Under the pieces are notes generated by a model. That model saw only the letters and a program-made list of their open reading frames with translations. It was not told the origin of the DNA and did not search any database. From positions 744,001 to 808,000 of the forward strand of contig QAIB01000002.1 in NCBI GenBank assembly GCA_030418545.1: DNA of 64,000 nucleotides, given 5' to 3'. Below, piece after piece: positions 1 through 10,631 of this stretch (the first letter of the stretch is position 1; each line of letters begins with the position of its first letter). This DNA comes from Xenophilus aerolatus (GTDB lineage Bacteria; Pseudomonadota; Gammaproteobacteria; Burkholderiales; Burkholderiaceae_C). The position numbers were made by a program, and so were the translations under genes.

Positions 1-395
1 ACCGCGTGAAGGCCGGCGACCTGGCCAGCGCGCCGGATTGCGGGAACTGCCACCAGCCGCTCTTCGCGGGCGCCCCAGTGGCGCTCGACGAGGCCCAGTT
101 CGACCGCCACGTGGCGCGCAGCGACCTGCCGGTGCTGGTCGATTTCTGGGCGCCCTGGTGCGGGCCCTGCCTGCAGATGGCGCCGCACTTCGCCCAGGCC
201 GCCAGGACACTGGAGCCGCAGTTCCAGCTCGTCAAGGTCGACACCGAGGCGCAGCAGCGCCTCGGCGCGCGCTTCAACATCCGCAGCATCCCGACGCTGG
301 CCCTCTTCGCAGGCGGGCGGGAGGTGGCGCGCCAGCCGGGCGCCATGGGCGCGGCGGACATCGTGCGCTGGGCGCGTTCGCACGCGCCCGCCTGA
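1..395 (+). CDS. trxC: Thioredoxin 2 (5' end outside the window)
   Basis: Cytoplasmic thiol-disulfide oxidoreductase. The thioredoxin fold carries the active site WCGPC in the context FWAPWCGPCLQMAP, and the cis-proline region SIPTLALF follows. The visible N-terminus contains CGNCHQPLF, the second CxxC of the zinc ribbon that distinguishes thioredoxin 2 from thioredoxin 1. The first CxxC must lie upstream, so the gene is cut by the window edge. The GTG at base 6 is not a credible start because the zinc ribbon would be halved. The gene ends at a TGA and faces a leftward gene only 26 bases away. The family assignment is secure; the true start cannot be seen. Confidence 0.9.
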   Translation, partial: RVKAGDLASAPDCGNCHQPLFAGAPVALDEAQFDRHVARSDLPVLVDFWAPWCGPCLQMAPHFAQAARTLEPQFQLVKVDTEAQQRLGARFNIRSIPTLALFAGGREVARQPGAMGAADIVRWARSHAPA

Positions 396-421
396 ACAGA
401 CCAACCCCCGGGGTTTTTTCC

Positions 422-1240
422 TTAGCCGCCGACCGGCACGAAGCGGTCGGAGTGGCTGGCCAGCCATTGCTCGGCGAGGCGGCTGTCGTCCTGCGAGGGA
501 TGGAAGTCGGCGCGGAAGTAGCGGCGCCAGGCCGCCCAGTTGCCGCGCAGCAGGCCGCCGCGGGCGCCCAGGATGCGCCAGGCGCTCTTCCAGGTCGACC
601 ATTTCCACAGCTGGCCCTCGTGGCGCAGGTTGGCGACCGTCTGGCGCGCCAGGTCGCCGAGGAAGAGGGTGGTCACGCGGCGCATCCAGCGGGTGCGCCA
701 GGCCTCGGAGCCGTCGGCCGCGCGGTACAGGTCGAAGGCCGTGGTCTTGTGCTCGGATTCCTCGGCGCTGTGCCACAGCCACAGGGTCTGCAGACGCTGC
801 TCGGCACCGGACAGCACCTCGGGGTGCGCGAGCAGCCAGTGCGCGAACATGGCGGTGAAGTGCTCGGTGGCGGCCGTGATCGCTAGCGCGTGGCGCGGGT
901 CGGCATCCTTCAGCAGCTCCATGCGCTTCATGGCGCGCGGCGTCCAGCGGTCGACCAGGCCCTGCTTCTCCAGCTGGGCATTGAAGAGGGCGTGGATGCG
1001 CCGGTGCGTGGCCTCCTGCCCGATGAAGCCGCGCACCTCGGCCTGGCGGCGTGCTTGTTCCTCGGCCGGCAGCATCGGCAGCGCGGCCCGGACGGCGTCG
1101 ATGAAGAACTGCTCGCCGAAGGGAAAGCTCATCGACAGGGCGTTGAAGAAGGCGGTGGAGAACGCATCGCCTCCACACCAGTCGCGGGCGAAGGGCGCTT
1201 CGAGGTCGATGAGCAGGCGGCGGACGACGAGTTGGGACAT
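422..1240 (-). CDS. Predicted metal-dependent hydrolase (COG3687 / PF10118 family)
   Basis: A 272-residue soluble protein. It matches the predicted metal-dependent hydrolase family, whose substrate is not established to my knowledge. Conserved acidic-histidine clusters are visible: GQEATHRRIH, TEHFTAMFAHWLL and WHSAEESEHKTTAFDLY. Their spacing in helical segments looks like a ferritin-like or di-metal carboxylate site (inference). The reading frame stays open upstream, but the ATG of MSQLVVRRL is preferred because the extension would run through the operators between this gene and the divergent TetR gene at 1423. That arrangement suggests the TetR protein controls it. The family call is good; the function is open. 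Confidence 0.8.
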   Translation of the reverse strand: MSQLVVRRLLIDLEAPFARDWCGGDAFSTAFFNALSMSFPFGEQFFIDAVRAALPMLPAEEQARRQAEVRGFIGQEATHRRIHALFNAQLEKQGLVDRWTPRAMKRMELLKDADPRHALAITAATEHFTAMFAHWLLAHPEVLSGAEQRLQTLWLWHSAEESEHKTTAFDLYRAADGSEAWRTRWMRRVTTLFLGDLARQTVANLRHEGQLWKWSTWKSAWRILGARGGLLRGNWAAWRRYFRADFHPSQDDSRLAEQWLASHSDRFVPVGG

Positions 1241-1272
1241 GGCGACCCTGTGGAAGGTGCTGGAAGGTGGTT

Positions 1273-1331
1273 GGTACGGATGCGTACCGGTTGCACGATC
1301 CTCGTCGCGGCGCCTGGTACTGTCAAGTACC
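1273..1331. promoter_or_regulatory. Twin inverted repeats, probable TetR operators
   Basis: Two copies of GGTAC-N6-GTACC occur at 1273-1288 and 1316-1331. The spacers differ (GGATGC and TGTCAA) while the arms are identical. The centres are 43 bases apart, close to four helical turns, so two dimers would sit on the same DNA face. They lie between the divergent hydrolase and TetR genes. Autoregulation plus control of the hydrolase is the natural inference. Confidence 0.75.
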
Positions 1332-1422
1332 AAACGGTAAGAGAATGGCCGGCGGGTGGCTGTCCCGACGCGCTACGCTCGCTGTCCCGACCCCGGTCGC
1401 CTGTCCCCCGCTTTTTCCTCGC

Positions 1423-2043
1423 ATGTCCCCCGATGCCTCCCTGGCCGACCTGAGCCCCGCTGCCCGCGAGCACCGCAGCCGCCTGCTCGAAGGCATGGCT
1501 CAGGCCGTCGCCGCCAAGGGCTACGCCCAGACCTCCATCGCCGACATCGTGCGCGAGGCAGCCGTCTCCCGCCGCACCTTCTACGAGCACTTCTCGACCA
1601 AGGAGGAGTGCCTGATCGCGCTCTACGAGGCGGCCAGCCGCGAGGCGCTCAAGGTGCTGGCCGACGCGGTGGACCCGGCCCAGCCCTGGCGCGCCCAGGT
1701 GGAGCGCGCGGTGACGGCGTACTTCGACTGCCTGGCGCAGAACCCGGTGCTGCTGCGCACGCTCTTCGTCGAGATCCTCGGCCTCGGCTTGCCGGGCTTG
1801 GCGGCGCGGCGGCGGGTCAACGACGAGATCGCCGCCTTCATCCGCGGCACGCTGCACGCCGGGCCGGTGGGCGACACCGCGCAGCCGCCCGTGCTGTCGC
1901 CGGCCCTGGCGCTCACGGTGGTGGGCGGCATCAACGAACTGGTGCTGGAGGCGGTGGAGCAGGGTCGCGAGGCCGACCTGCGCGCCCTGGTGGGGCCCGC
2001 GACGCAGCTGGTCTACGCGGTGGCGGCAGTGGCGGCCGGCTGA
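1423..2043 (+). CDS. TetR/AcrR family transcriptional regulator
   Basis: A 206-residue one-component repressor. The N-terminal helix-turn-helix domain is clear (about residues 15-60: GYAQTSIADIVREAAVSRRT followed by FYEHFSTKEE, the classic TetR signature). The C-terminal helical ligand domain has no recognisable specificity. I chose the ATG of MSPDASL because the helix-turn-helix then starts near residue 20, as is usual, whereas the longer open frame from 1267 would read through the two operators. The gene is divergent from the hydrolase at 422-1240, which is probably its target. The ligand is unknown. Confidence 0.88.
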   Translation: MSPDASLADLSPAAREHRSRLLEGMAQAVAAKGYAQTSIADIVREAAVSRRTFYEHFSTKEECLIALYEAASREALKVLADAVDPAQPWRAQVERAVTAYFDCLAQNPVLLRTLFVEILGLGLPGLAARRRVNDEIAAFIRGTLHAGPVGDTAQPPVLSPALALTVVGGINELVLEAVEQGREADLRALVGPATQLVYAVAAVAAG

Positions 2044-2049
2044 GTCCTC

Positions 2050-2108
2050 AAGCCAGAAGTGGCTGCGGCGCCCGCCGGACGGGCGTAAGCAGCTACGAAA
2101 TCGATAGC
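2050..2108 (-). repeat. Dispersed GCTAT-type repeat, copy 1
   Basis: Read on the minus strand it starts with GCTATCGATTTCGTAGCTGC, continues with a GC-rich stretch containing CGGGCGC and ends near CTTCTGGCTT. The same layout occurs at 10632, 16213, 26264, 43369 and 51928. It occupies most of the 73-base gap between tetR and the convergent peroxiredoxin gene. Confidence 0.65.
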
Positions 2109-2116
2109 GCTCGCCC

Positions 2117-2680
2117 TCAGCGCGACGGCGCCCGCGCAGTGGCAGGCAGGCTGCGCAGGGCACCCAGCATGCGTTCCACGTGCCGGCCCGGATTGAGGTT
2201 CTGGTAGTAGGCCGCGACCTTGCCGTCGGGCGCGATCACGTACGACAGCCGGTTGGCGAAGTCCGGGCGCGTCTGCATCAGCGCGTCGAAGCTGCGGATC
2301 ACGCCCTTGCCTTCGTCCGACGCCACGGGAAAGCGGCTCTGGCAGGCCTTGACGGAGAACTTCGTGAGCGTGCCGATGTCGTCGGCCGAAACGCCGATCA
2401 CCGAGGCGCCCAGCGCCTTGAACTGGTCGATGGCCTCCGCAAAGGCATGTGCCTCGATCGAGCAGTCCGCCGAGTCGGCGGCAGGAAAGAAGTACAGCAC
2501 CACCGGCCCCTTGGCCAGCTCGTCCTTGAGCGAGTAGCGGAACACCTGCCCGCCGAGCGCCGCCTGCGCGGTGAAAGCCGGTGCGGGATCGCCGATGTCG
2601 AGCGCGGCCTGCGCGCTGCCGCCGCCCAGCGCAATCGCCAGCGCGCCCGCCAGGCGCCATGAGGGGGAGACGAAGGCCAT
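2117..2680 (-). CDS. Periplasmic peroxiredoxin, AhpC/TSA-Bcp type
   Basis: A 187-residue thiol peroxidase with an N-terminal signal peptide (hydrophobic stretch LAGALAIALGGGSAQA, cleavage expected after AQA). The peroxidatic site is PAADSADC, fitting PxxxSxxC. A second cysteine in VKACQSRF could resolve the disulfide. The protein would reduce peroxides outside the cytoplasm and would need a periplasmic thiol donor. The ATG at 2680 is preferred over the TTG two codons upstream because GGAG lies at a suitable distance before it. It stands alone between a convergent TetR gene and a divergent PLD gene. Confidence 0.85.
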   Translation of the reverse strand: MAFVSPSWRLAGALAIALGGGSAQAALDIGDPAPAFTAQAALGGQVFRYSLKDELAKGPVVLYFFPAADSADCSIEAHAFAEAIDQFKALGASVIGVSADDIGTLTKFSVKACQSRFPVASDEGKGVIRSFDALMQTRPDFANRLSYVIAPDGKVAAYYQNLNPGRHVERMLGALRSLPATARAPSR

Positions 2681-2797
2681 GCGCAAGCTCCGGGAGTGAG
2701 GGCTGGAATTCTAGGGAGCGCCGAGTGAAACCTGCAGGCCGCGCCGTCCGTATTTCGTTCATGATGGGCCGCCCCGGCCCACCCGAGGAGAAGAACG

Positions 2798-4399
2798 ATG
2801 GAGGACCGATCGATGATCGCCTTGCCCGCCTGCGCCCGGCGCCTGCTGCGCGCGCTGGCCGTACTGGCCGCAGCTGTGCTGCTCGCCGCCTGCGGCACCT
2901 TGCCGCCGCCCAGGGAGCGACCGGCCGAGCACGCGGCCGCGCCGAACCCGGCCAGCGCGCTGGCTCGCATCGCCGCCGCGTCCACGCCGCCGGGCGAGCA
3001 TTCGGGATTCCGCCTCATGCCGCTGGGCGTGTATTCGCTCGACGCGCGCATCCAGCTCGCGCGCCGCGCGCAGCATTCGTTGGTGGTGCAGTACTACCAG
3101 CTCGAGAACGACGCCACCGGCCGCCTGCTGATGCGCACCCTGCGCGAGGCGGCACTGCGCGGCGTGAAGGTGCGGCTGCTGGTCGACGACCTGTACACCG
3201 TGCACAGCCAGCAGCTCCTGCTGGCGCTGGCCGACACGCCCAACCTGCAGGTGCGCCTGTTCAATCCCTTCTGCTGCGGCCGTGGCGGTCTGCTGTCGCG
3301 CTTCGCGGCCTCGCCGCACGAGATCCCGCGGCTCAACCACCGCATGCACAACAAGCTGTTCGTCGCCGACGGCACGATGGCGGTGGTCGGCGGTCGCAAC
3401 ATCGCCGACGAGTACTTCGTGCTCAGCCCGTCGCAGAACTTCATCGACATGGACGCGCTGGTGGTCGGCAAGGTGGTGCCGCAGCTGGAGCGCATCTTCG
3501 ACACCTACTGGAACAGCCAGCAGGTGCGTCCGGTGGAGGAGATCGTCACCGGCGAGGGTGGCGTGCGCCCGATGGCTGCGCAGTTCGACGACTGGGTGGG
3601 CATGGCCGCACCGCCGCCGCAGATCGTGCTGCCGCCGGTCGACGTGCTGGGCTACGGCCCCATCGGAGAGGAACTCGACGAAGGCCGGTTGGGCCTGCTG
3701 TGGGGCGAGGCACAGGCCATCGCCGACCCGCCCACCAAGCCGGCCACCATGAGCGCCGACGAGGCCCTGGGCACCAGCGTGACGATGAAGGTCTGGGGCC
3801 TGCTGATGGACGCCAGGAGCGAGGTCGACCTGACCTCGCCCTACCTGGTGCCCGGCGAGAAGGGCATGGCGGCTTTCGACGACCTGGCGCGGCGCAAGGT
3901 CAAGCTCACCTTGCTGACCAACTCGCTCGCGGCCAACGACGAGCCGCTGGTGCACACCGGCTACGTGCGCTACCGCGAGCGCCTGCTCAAGGGCGGCGCC
4001 GACCTCTACGAACTCAGCCCCGAGCGCACGATGGCCAACAAGCGCTTCGGCGCCTTCGGCGCGTCGCTGGGCCGCCTGCATGCCAAGACGGCCGCCATCG
4101 ACCGGCGGCGCATCTTCATCGGCTCGATGAACCTCGACCCGCGCTCGGCGACGCAGAACACCGAGATGGGCGTGGTGGTCGACAGCCCGCAGCTGGCGCG
4201 CGAGATGCTGCGCGTCATCAACCTGAGCAAGCTGCAGAACTCGTACCGCCTGCGCCTCGCGCAACCCGGGGGGACGCTGGAATGGCTGACCACCGACGGC
4301 GAGAAGGAGATGGTGTTGACCACCGAGCCCGAGGCGGGGTTCTGGCAGCGCTTCTACAACACGCTGGTGGCGCCGATCGTGCCGGAAATGCTGTTGTGA
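2798..4399 (+). CDS. Phospholipase D-family lipoprotein (cardiolipin synthase-like)
   Basis: A 533-residue protein with a lipoprotein signal (lipobox LAAC, lipidated Cys32), so it is probably membrane-anchored in the envelope. Two HKD motifs mark a complete phospholipase D fold: H184-N-K186 to D191 (MHNKLFVADG) and H428-A-K430 to D435 (LHAKTAAIDR), each followed by a conserved glycine-asparagine segment (VGGRN and IGSMN). Members act as phosphatidyltransferases or phosphodiesterases; the substrate here cannot be told. The ATG at 2798 has a GAGGAGAAG ribosome site. A second ATG at 2813 with its own GGAGG is possible. The lipobox argues against a cytoplasmic-facing ClsA-like enzyme. Confidence 0.85.
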   Translation: MEDRSMIALPACARRLLRALAVLAAAVLLAACGTLPPPRERPAEHAAAPNPASALARIAAASTPPGEHSGFRLMPLGVYSLDARIQLARRAQHSLVVQYYQLENDATGRLLMRTLREAALRGVKVRLLVDDLYTVHSQQLLLALADTPNLQVRLFNPFCCGRGGLLSRFAASPHEIPRLNHRMHNKLFVADGTMAVVGGRNIADEYFVLSPSQNFIDMDALVVGKVVPQLERIFDTYWNSQQVRPVEEIVTGEGGVRPMAAQFDDWVGMAAPPPQIVLPPVDVLGYGPIGEELDEGRLGLLWGEAQAIADPPTKPATMSADEALGTSVTMKVWGLLMDARSEVDLTSPYLVPGEKGMAAFDDLARRKVKLTLLTNSLAANDEPLVHTGYVRYRERLLKGGADLYELSPERTMANKRFGAFGASLGRLHAKTAAIDRRRIFIGSMNLDPRSATQNTEMGVVVDSPQLAREMLRVINLSKLQNSYRLRLAQPGGTLEWLTTDGEKEMVLTTEPEAGFWQRFYNTLVAPIVPEMLL

Positions 4400-4566
4400 A
4401 CCGGCACGCCGGCCCGGCCATTCGACCGAAAACAAAGGTGTCCATCGGGCCCCGGAAGTGCTGGCTCGTACACCCGAATGCAAACCTTTGTCTGTCTAGC
4501 CACTGCAACAAATCCTCCCTACATTAGGAAACAGTTGGCAACCAAAGTGCCTATCTGTTTGCAAGG

Positions 4567-5157
4567 GTGAACGCCGTGGGCAAGACACGACAAGTGGTGA
4601 TGCAGGTCCTGACCCGTGCCGGTGAGGAATGGAACCATGTCGAGTTCACGCTCGACGACAGCTTCGCGGAACGGCTGCGGCAACTGCGCACGCTCGTTCC
4701 GCCGCTGAACAACCTCAACCGCGGCCGCGATCTGGTGATCGACAAGGTGCGCGTGCGGCTGCCGTCGGCCGTCTGGCGTTGCGATGGCGCCGGCGAGGCG
4801 GCGACGGAGGTGGATGGCTCGTCGATCGTCATCGCGGCCGAGGGCTTCTTCAACTGCGGCGGCAAGAAGCGGGGCTCGCGCGAGAAGCTCGTGACCTACA
4901 CCTTCCCGATCGCGCGGCTCATCGAACTGCATGCCGAGCGCGCCGACGGCGAGGTCTTCTTTCTGCGCAACGGCATCTTCACCAACGACGAACCGGCCAA
5001 TTCCTCTGCCGGCCGCTGGGCCGCCTCGCTGCACCTGGGCGAGGCGCCGCATGCGCACGACGCGGTGACCGACTTCGACACCATGCCCGGCTCGCCGGTG
5101 CCGCTGCGCCATCCCGATCCGATCGACACCGCGGCGGCACAGCGCGTGCTCAACTGA
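4567..5157 (+). CDS. Hypothetical protein, 196 residues
   Basis: I do not recognise this protein. It starts at a GTG preceded by AAGG, has no signal peptide or membrane segment, and is mixed alpha/beta in character. A central CDGAG segment and a later FFNCGGKKRG segment hold its only two cysteines. Codon use matches its neighbours, which supports a real gene. A 167-base upstream gap relatively rich in A+T could hold its promoter. It converges on the small NTF2-like gene with 12 bases between stops. No pathway link can be drawn from the neighbours. Confidence 0.65.
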   Translation: MNAVGKTRQVVMQVLTRAGEEWNHVEFTLDDSFAERLRQLRTLVPPLNNLNRGRDLVIDKVRVRLPSAVWRCDGAGEAATEVDGSSIVIAAEGFFNCGGKKRGSREKLVTYTFPIARLIELHAERADGEVFFLRNGIFTNDEPANSSAGRWAASLHLGEAPHAHDAVTDFDTMPGSPVPLRHPDPIDTAAAQRVLN

Positions 5158-5169
5158 AATCTCGCGGCT

Positions 5170-5538
5170 TCAGGCCGGTCGCATCTGCACCGGGTCGTAG
5201 AAGAACTCCTCCTGCGCGATGCGCTCGCCCTCCCAGCGCTGCCAGGCGAGTTCTTCCAGTCGCATCGCGCGTCCGTCCTTGAAGGTGAAGGCGAAGATCC
5301 AGCGGATCACCACGTGGTCGCCGTTGACGAACACGGGCCGCACGCAGGTCGACACCACCTGGGCCGTGCGGTCCATCACCGCCTGCTCGTGCGCGACGAG
5401 CAGGGTGCGGCCGCGGCGCGGCTCGGCCAGGTTCTCGCGCATGGTGGCGTCGTCGGTGTAGTAGTCCTCGATCGCCTGCACATGCGCGCCGCCCTCGACG
5501 GCCGCGATGAAGGCTTCGAGGCGTTCGGGCGTGGGCAT
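5170..5538 (-). CDS. SnoaL/NTF2-like small protein
   Basis: A 122-residue protein that fits the cystatin-like NTF2/SnoaL fold: an N-terminal helix ending in AIEDYYTDDATMRENLAEP, followed by curved sheet segments VRPVFVNGDHVVIRW, IFAFTFKDGRAMRLEELAW and ERIAQEEFFYDP. Such proteins bind small ligands or catalyse isomerisation and hydrolysis, but no substrate can be assigned. The start codon lies 19 bases downstream of the stop of the H+-pyrophosphatase gene on the same strand, so the two could be co-transcribed. Confidence 0.75.
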   Translation of the reverse strand: MPTPERLEAFIAAVEGGAHVQAIEDYYTDDATMRENLAEPRRGRTLLVAHEQAVMDRTAQVVSTCVRPVFVNGDHVVIRWIFAFTFKDGRAMRLEELAWQRWEGERIAQEEFFYDPVQMRPA

Positions 5539-5557
5539 GCCGTGTGGGTGCCCGGTG

Positions 5558-8011
<2,454 letters not shown>

Positions 8012-8289
8012 GCATCGGTCTCCAGTTTGAAAGTGACGGAGACGCCAGCACAGGCTCGGGCCAACGCTGCAGGTCTGCAACGCGAGAAGGCCGGTGCTGC
8101 CGTCGCGTTGCTTCCTCGATGACTTTCGCCCGCCCCGCCGCGAAGGCCCTGGGGGAGAAAGGCCGATTGGCCAACGGGGTCAATTTACAGGCAAAAGTCG
8201 CGGGCCGTGTGATGGCTGCGTGACGCGCTCGCTAAACTCCGGGTTTGTCCCGATCCGGGCAGCCCGCTCATTCCAACCAAAGACAACAC

Positions 8290-8829
8290 ATGTCCTTCGA
8301 CAAAGTCTCCCCTGGCAAGAAAGCCCCCGAAGAGTTCAACGTCGTGATCGAGATCCCGATGAATTCGGACCCGATCAAGTACGAGGTGGACAAGGAATCC
8401 GGCGCGATCTTCGTCGACCGCTTCATGACCACCGCCATGTACTACCCGACCAACTACGGCTACGTGCCGCAGACCCTGTCGGGCGACGGCGACCCGGTCG
8501 ACGTGCTGGTTGTCACGCCGTACCCGCTGCATCCCGGCGTGGTCGTGACCTGCCGCGCGCTGGGCATCCTGAAGATGGAAGACGAGGCCGGCGTCGACGG
8601 CAAGGTGCTGGCCGTGCCCACCGACAAGATCCTGCCCATCTACAGCCACTGGAAGAAGGTCGACGACGTGAACCCGATGCGCTTGAAGGCCATCAGCCAC
8701 TTCTTCGAGCACTACAAGGACCTGGAAGCCGGCAAGTGGGTCAAGGTGCTGGGCTGGGAGGGCGTCGATGCCGCCCACAAGGAAATCGCCGACGGCATCG
8801 CGGCGTACAAGCCCGCCGAGCGCGCCTGA
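8290..8829 (+). CDS. ppa: Soluble inorganic pyrophosphatase
   Basis: A 179-residue cytoplasmic family I pyrophosphatase that hydrolyses pyrophosphate to two phosphates with Mg2+, pulling biosynthetic reactions forward. The signature DGDPVDVLV with its metal-binding aspartates is present, as are [12 protein letters not shown] and [10 protein letters not shown]. The length is normal for the bacterial hexameric enzyme. It lies opposite hppA with a 278-base shared upstream region, so the cell places the energy-conserving and the energy-dissipating pyrophosphatase back to back. A strong intrinsic terminator follows it. Confidence 0.96.
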   Translation: MSFDKVSPGKKAPEEFNVVIEIPMNSDPIKYEVDKESGAIFVDRFMTTAMYYPTNYGYVPQTLSGDGDPVDVLVVTPYPLHPGVVVTCRALGILKMEDEAGVDGKVLAVPTDKILPIYSHWKKVDDVNPMRLKAISHFFEHYKDLEAGKWVKVLGWEGVDAAHKEIADGIAAYKPAERA

Positions 8830-8856
8830 CCGCCCGTCGCAAGCGACGCCCTGCGT

Positions 8857-8890
8857 GGCCCCTGCATCGAAAGATGCAGGGGCCTTTTTT
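8857..8890 (+). terminator. Rho-independent terminator of ppa
   Basis: A perfect 12-base-pair stem, GGCCCCTGCATC pairing with GATGCAGGGGCC around a GAAA tetraloop, is followed directly by six T residues. It starts 27 bases after the ppa stop codon. Confidence 0.95.
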
Positions 8891-8942
8891 CGGCTTCGTT
8901 CCAGCGCGTGTCAGACAAGATCTACTGATGAGGGCAAAACTA

Positions 8943-8978
8943 GACTAAACGGTATTTTAAAAGACTGAATGGTATATA
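8943..8978 (+). promoter_or_regulatory. A+T-rich tandem repeat upstream of the fasciclin gene
   Basis: Two imperfect direct repeats, GACTAAACGGTATTTT at 8943 and GACTGAATGGTATATA at 8963, are offset by 20 bases (about two helical turns). The A+T content is strikingly high for this genome. They lie 60-95 bases upstream of the fasciclin start, so they may be an activator or sigma-factor recognition region. No known regulator is assigned. Confidence 0.45.
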
Positions 8979-9036
8979 TTTTGTCCGCACCAGTTTCGGT
9001 GTCGTGTTCAGTCTCATCCTCATCCAGGAGCTATTC

Positions 9037-9489
9037 ATGAAGAAGACCTTGATTGCCATCGCATTGGGCGCGGGCGCCCTGACAGCGTTCGCCCAGGACA
9101 TCGTCGACACCGCCATGAAGGCCGGCAACTTCAAGACCTTGGTGACGGCAGTGCAGGCTGCTGGCCTGGTCGACACGCTCAAGGGCCCCGGCCCATTCAC
9201 GGTATTCGCGCCGACGGACGAGGCGTTCGCCAAAGTGCCCAAGGCGCAGCTCGACGCGCTGCTGGCAGACAAGGCCAAGCTGACGAAGGTGCTGACCTAC
9301 CACGTCGTGCCGGGCGCCGTGATGGCGAAGGACGTGAAGCCGGGTATGGTCAAGACGGTGGAGGGCGGCAACCTCACACTGGCCACGACCGGCGGGGTGA
9401 CCGTGAACGGCGCCAAGGTGGTCCAGGCTGATGTGAAGGCCAGCAATGGCGTGATCCACGCGGTCGATACCGTGCTGATGCCGAAGTAA
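9037..9489 (+). CDS. Secreted fasciclin-domain protein
   Basis: A 150-residue exported protein: signal peptide [19 protein letters not shown] followed by a single fasciclin (FAS1) domain. FAS1 landmarks are present: [22 protein letters not shown] (H1 region) and the C-terminal [16 protein letters not shown] (H2 region), with YHVVPG between them. FAS1 proteins mediate adhesion or surface interactions, but the bacterial role is mostly unknown. AGGAG lies six bases before the ATG. It is monocistronic, preceded by an A+T-rich repeat region and followed by two tandem hairpins. Confidence 0.92.
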   Translation: MKKTLIAIALGAGALTAFAQDIVDTAMKAGNFKTLVTAVQAAGLVDTLKGPGPFTVFAPTDEAFAKVPKAQLDALLADKAKLTKVLTYHVVPGAVMAKDVKPGMVKTVEGGNLTLATTGGVTVNGAKVVQADVKASNGVIHAVDTVLMPK

Positions 9490-9510
9490 GCAGGTCCCGC
9501 GCTGCTGCGC

Positions 9511-9582
9511 GGCCGGCGTGCGCGGGGTAGCGCACGCCGGCCGATCTGATGCGCCCGCCAAGTGTGTCGACTTGGCGGGCGC
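9511..9582. terminator. Two tandem 13-bp hairpins between convergent genes
   Basis: A perfect stem GGCCGGCGTGCGC/GCGCACGCCGGCC (9511-9542, six-base loop) is followed by a second perfect stem GCGCCCGCCAAGT/ACTTGGCGGGCGC (9551-9582, six-base loop). Neither has a T tract. They sit between the convergent fasciclin and Bug genes and probably act as a bidirectional transcription end or as 3' stabilisers. Confidence 0.6.
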
Positions 9583-9635
9583 TCGTCATTGGGGGCGGCG
9601 CCGTTGCCGCAGCCGGCCGGACGGGCTCCGGGCGC

Positions 9636-10613
9636 TTATTCGGACGCGATGCCGGCGCGATGCGCCAGCGCAAGGTAGCGCGCGATCTCGCCCTCCATCT
9701 GGGTGCGGAAGGCCGCGGCGCCGATCGCGGCCGGCTCCATGCCCTGCGCGCGCAACTGGGTCTGCAGGGCGGGGTCGGCCATGACGGCAGTCACCTCGCG
9801 CGCGAGGCGCGCGACGATCGCGGGCGGCGTCCTGGCCGGCGCCGCGAAACCGTACCAGGCGTCGAAGGTGGCGTCGGGCAGCTTCTGCTCGGCCAGCGTC
9901 TTCACCTCGGGCAGCAGGCTGGCGCGCGTGGCCCCCACGATGCCGAGCGCGCGCAGCTTGCCGGCCTTCACGTGCGGCGCGACGGCGGCCACGGTGTCGA
10001 TGCCCATCTCGATCTCGCCGCCGATGACGGCCAGCGTGGCCTGTGCGCTGCCCTTGTACGGCACGTCCTGCAGCTTCACGCCGGCGGCGAGCGCGAACAG
10101 CTCGCCCGCCAGGTGCGGGCCCGAGCCGGCGCCGAAGGTGGCATAGCGGATGCCCTGCGGTTGGGCCTTGGCGGCAGCGACGAGCTGGTCGACCGACTGC
10201 CATGGCGCGCCCTGGGCCACCACCAGCACCAGCGGCGTGCGCGCCACGATGGCGATCGGCGCCAGGTCGCGCACCGGGTCGTAGGGCAGCCTGGCGCGCA
10301 GCGCGGGGTTGACGCTGTAGCTGGTCGAGCCCGAGAGCAGCAGCGTGTAGCCGTCCGGCGCCGCCTTGGCGACGGCGTCGGTGCCGATGATGGTGGACGC
10401 GCCGGGCTTGTTGTCGATGACCACCGGCTGACCGAGCCGCGCCGCCAGCTTCTGGCCCAGCGCGCGGGCGACCAGGTCGGTGCCGCCGCCGGGCGGGAAG
10501 GGCACGACCAGGCGAATGGGCTTGGCCGGCCAGGCCTCGTCGGCGTGCGCGGCGGCCAGGGGGAGCAGGGCGGTGGCGGCCAGCAGGGCGCCGAGGAGGT
10601 GTCGCTTGTTCAT
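9636..10613 (-). CDS. Bug/TctC-family periplasmic solute-binding protein
   Basis: A 325-residue tripartite tricarboxylate transporter-type receptor, a family strongly expanded in Burkholderiales. The signal peptide (LLGALLAATALLPLAAAHA) precedes the typical PIRLVVPFPPGGGTDLVAR entry segment and the VVIDNKPGASTIIGTDAVAKAAPDGYTLL block. The ligand is usually a carboxylate but cannot be specified. No TctAB membrane genes are nearby, so it is an orphan receptor, as many Bug proteins are. The start MNKRHLL was chosen because it gives a normal signal peptide. The neighbouring M20 peptidase ends 85 bases upstream and may be co-transcribed. Confidence 0.9.
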   Translation of the reverse strand: MNKRHLLGALLAATALLPLAAAHADEAWPAKPIRLVVPFPPGGGTDLVARALGQKLAARLGQPVVIDNKPGASTIIGTDAVAKAAPDGYTLLLSGSTSYSVNPALRARLPYDPVRDLAPIAIVARTPLVLVVAQGAPWQSVDQLVAAAKAQPQGIRYATFGAGSGPHLAGELFALAAGVKLQDVPYKGSAQATLAVIGGEIEMGIDTVAAVAPHVKAGKLRALGIVGATRASLLPEVKTLAEQKLPDATFDAWYGFAAPARTPPAIVARLAREVTAVMADPALQTQLRAQGMEPAAIGAAAFRTQMEGEIARYLALAHRAGIASE

Positions 10614-10631
10614 CGTCCGAAGGGTGGGTTT

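Noticed and set aside
401-421. C-run/G-run/T-run after trxC resembling a terminator
   Set aside because: The two arms AACCCC and GGGGTT have almost no loop between them, so a stable hairpin with an adequate loop is too short to support.
1267-1422. Longer N-terminus for the TetR regulator
   Set aside because: It would translate through both operators and place the helix-turn-helix at residue 70 instead of about 20.
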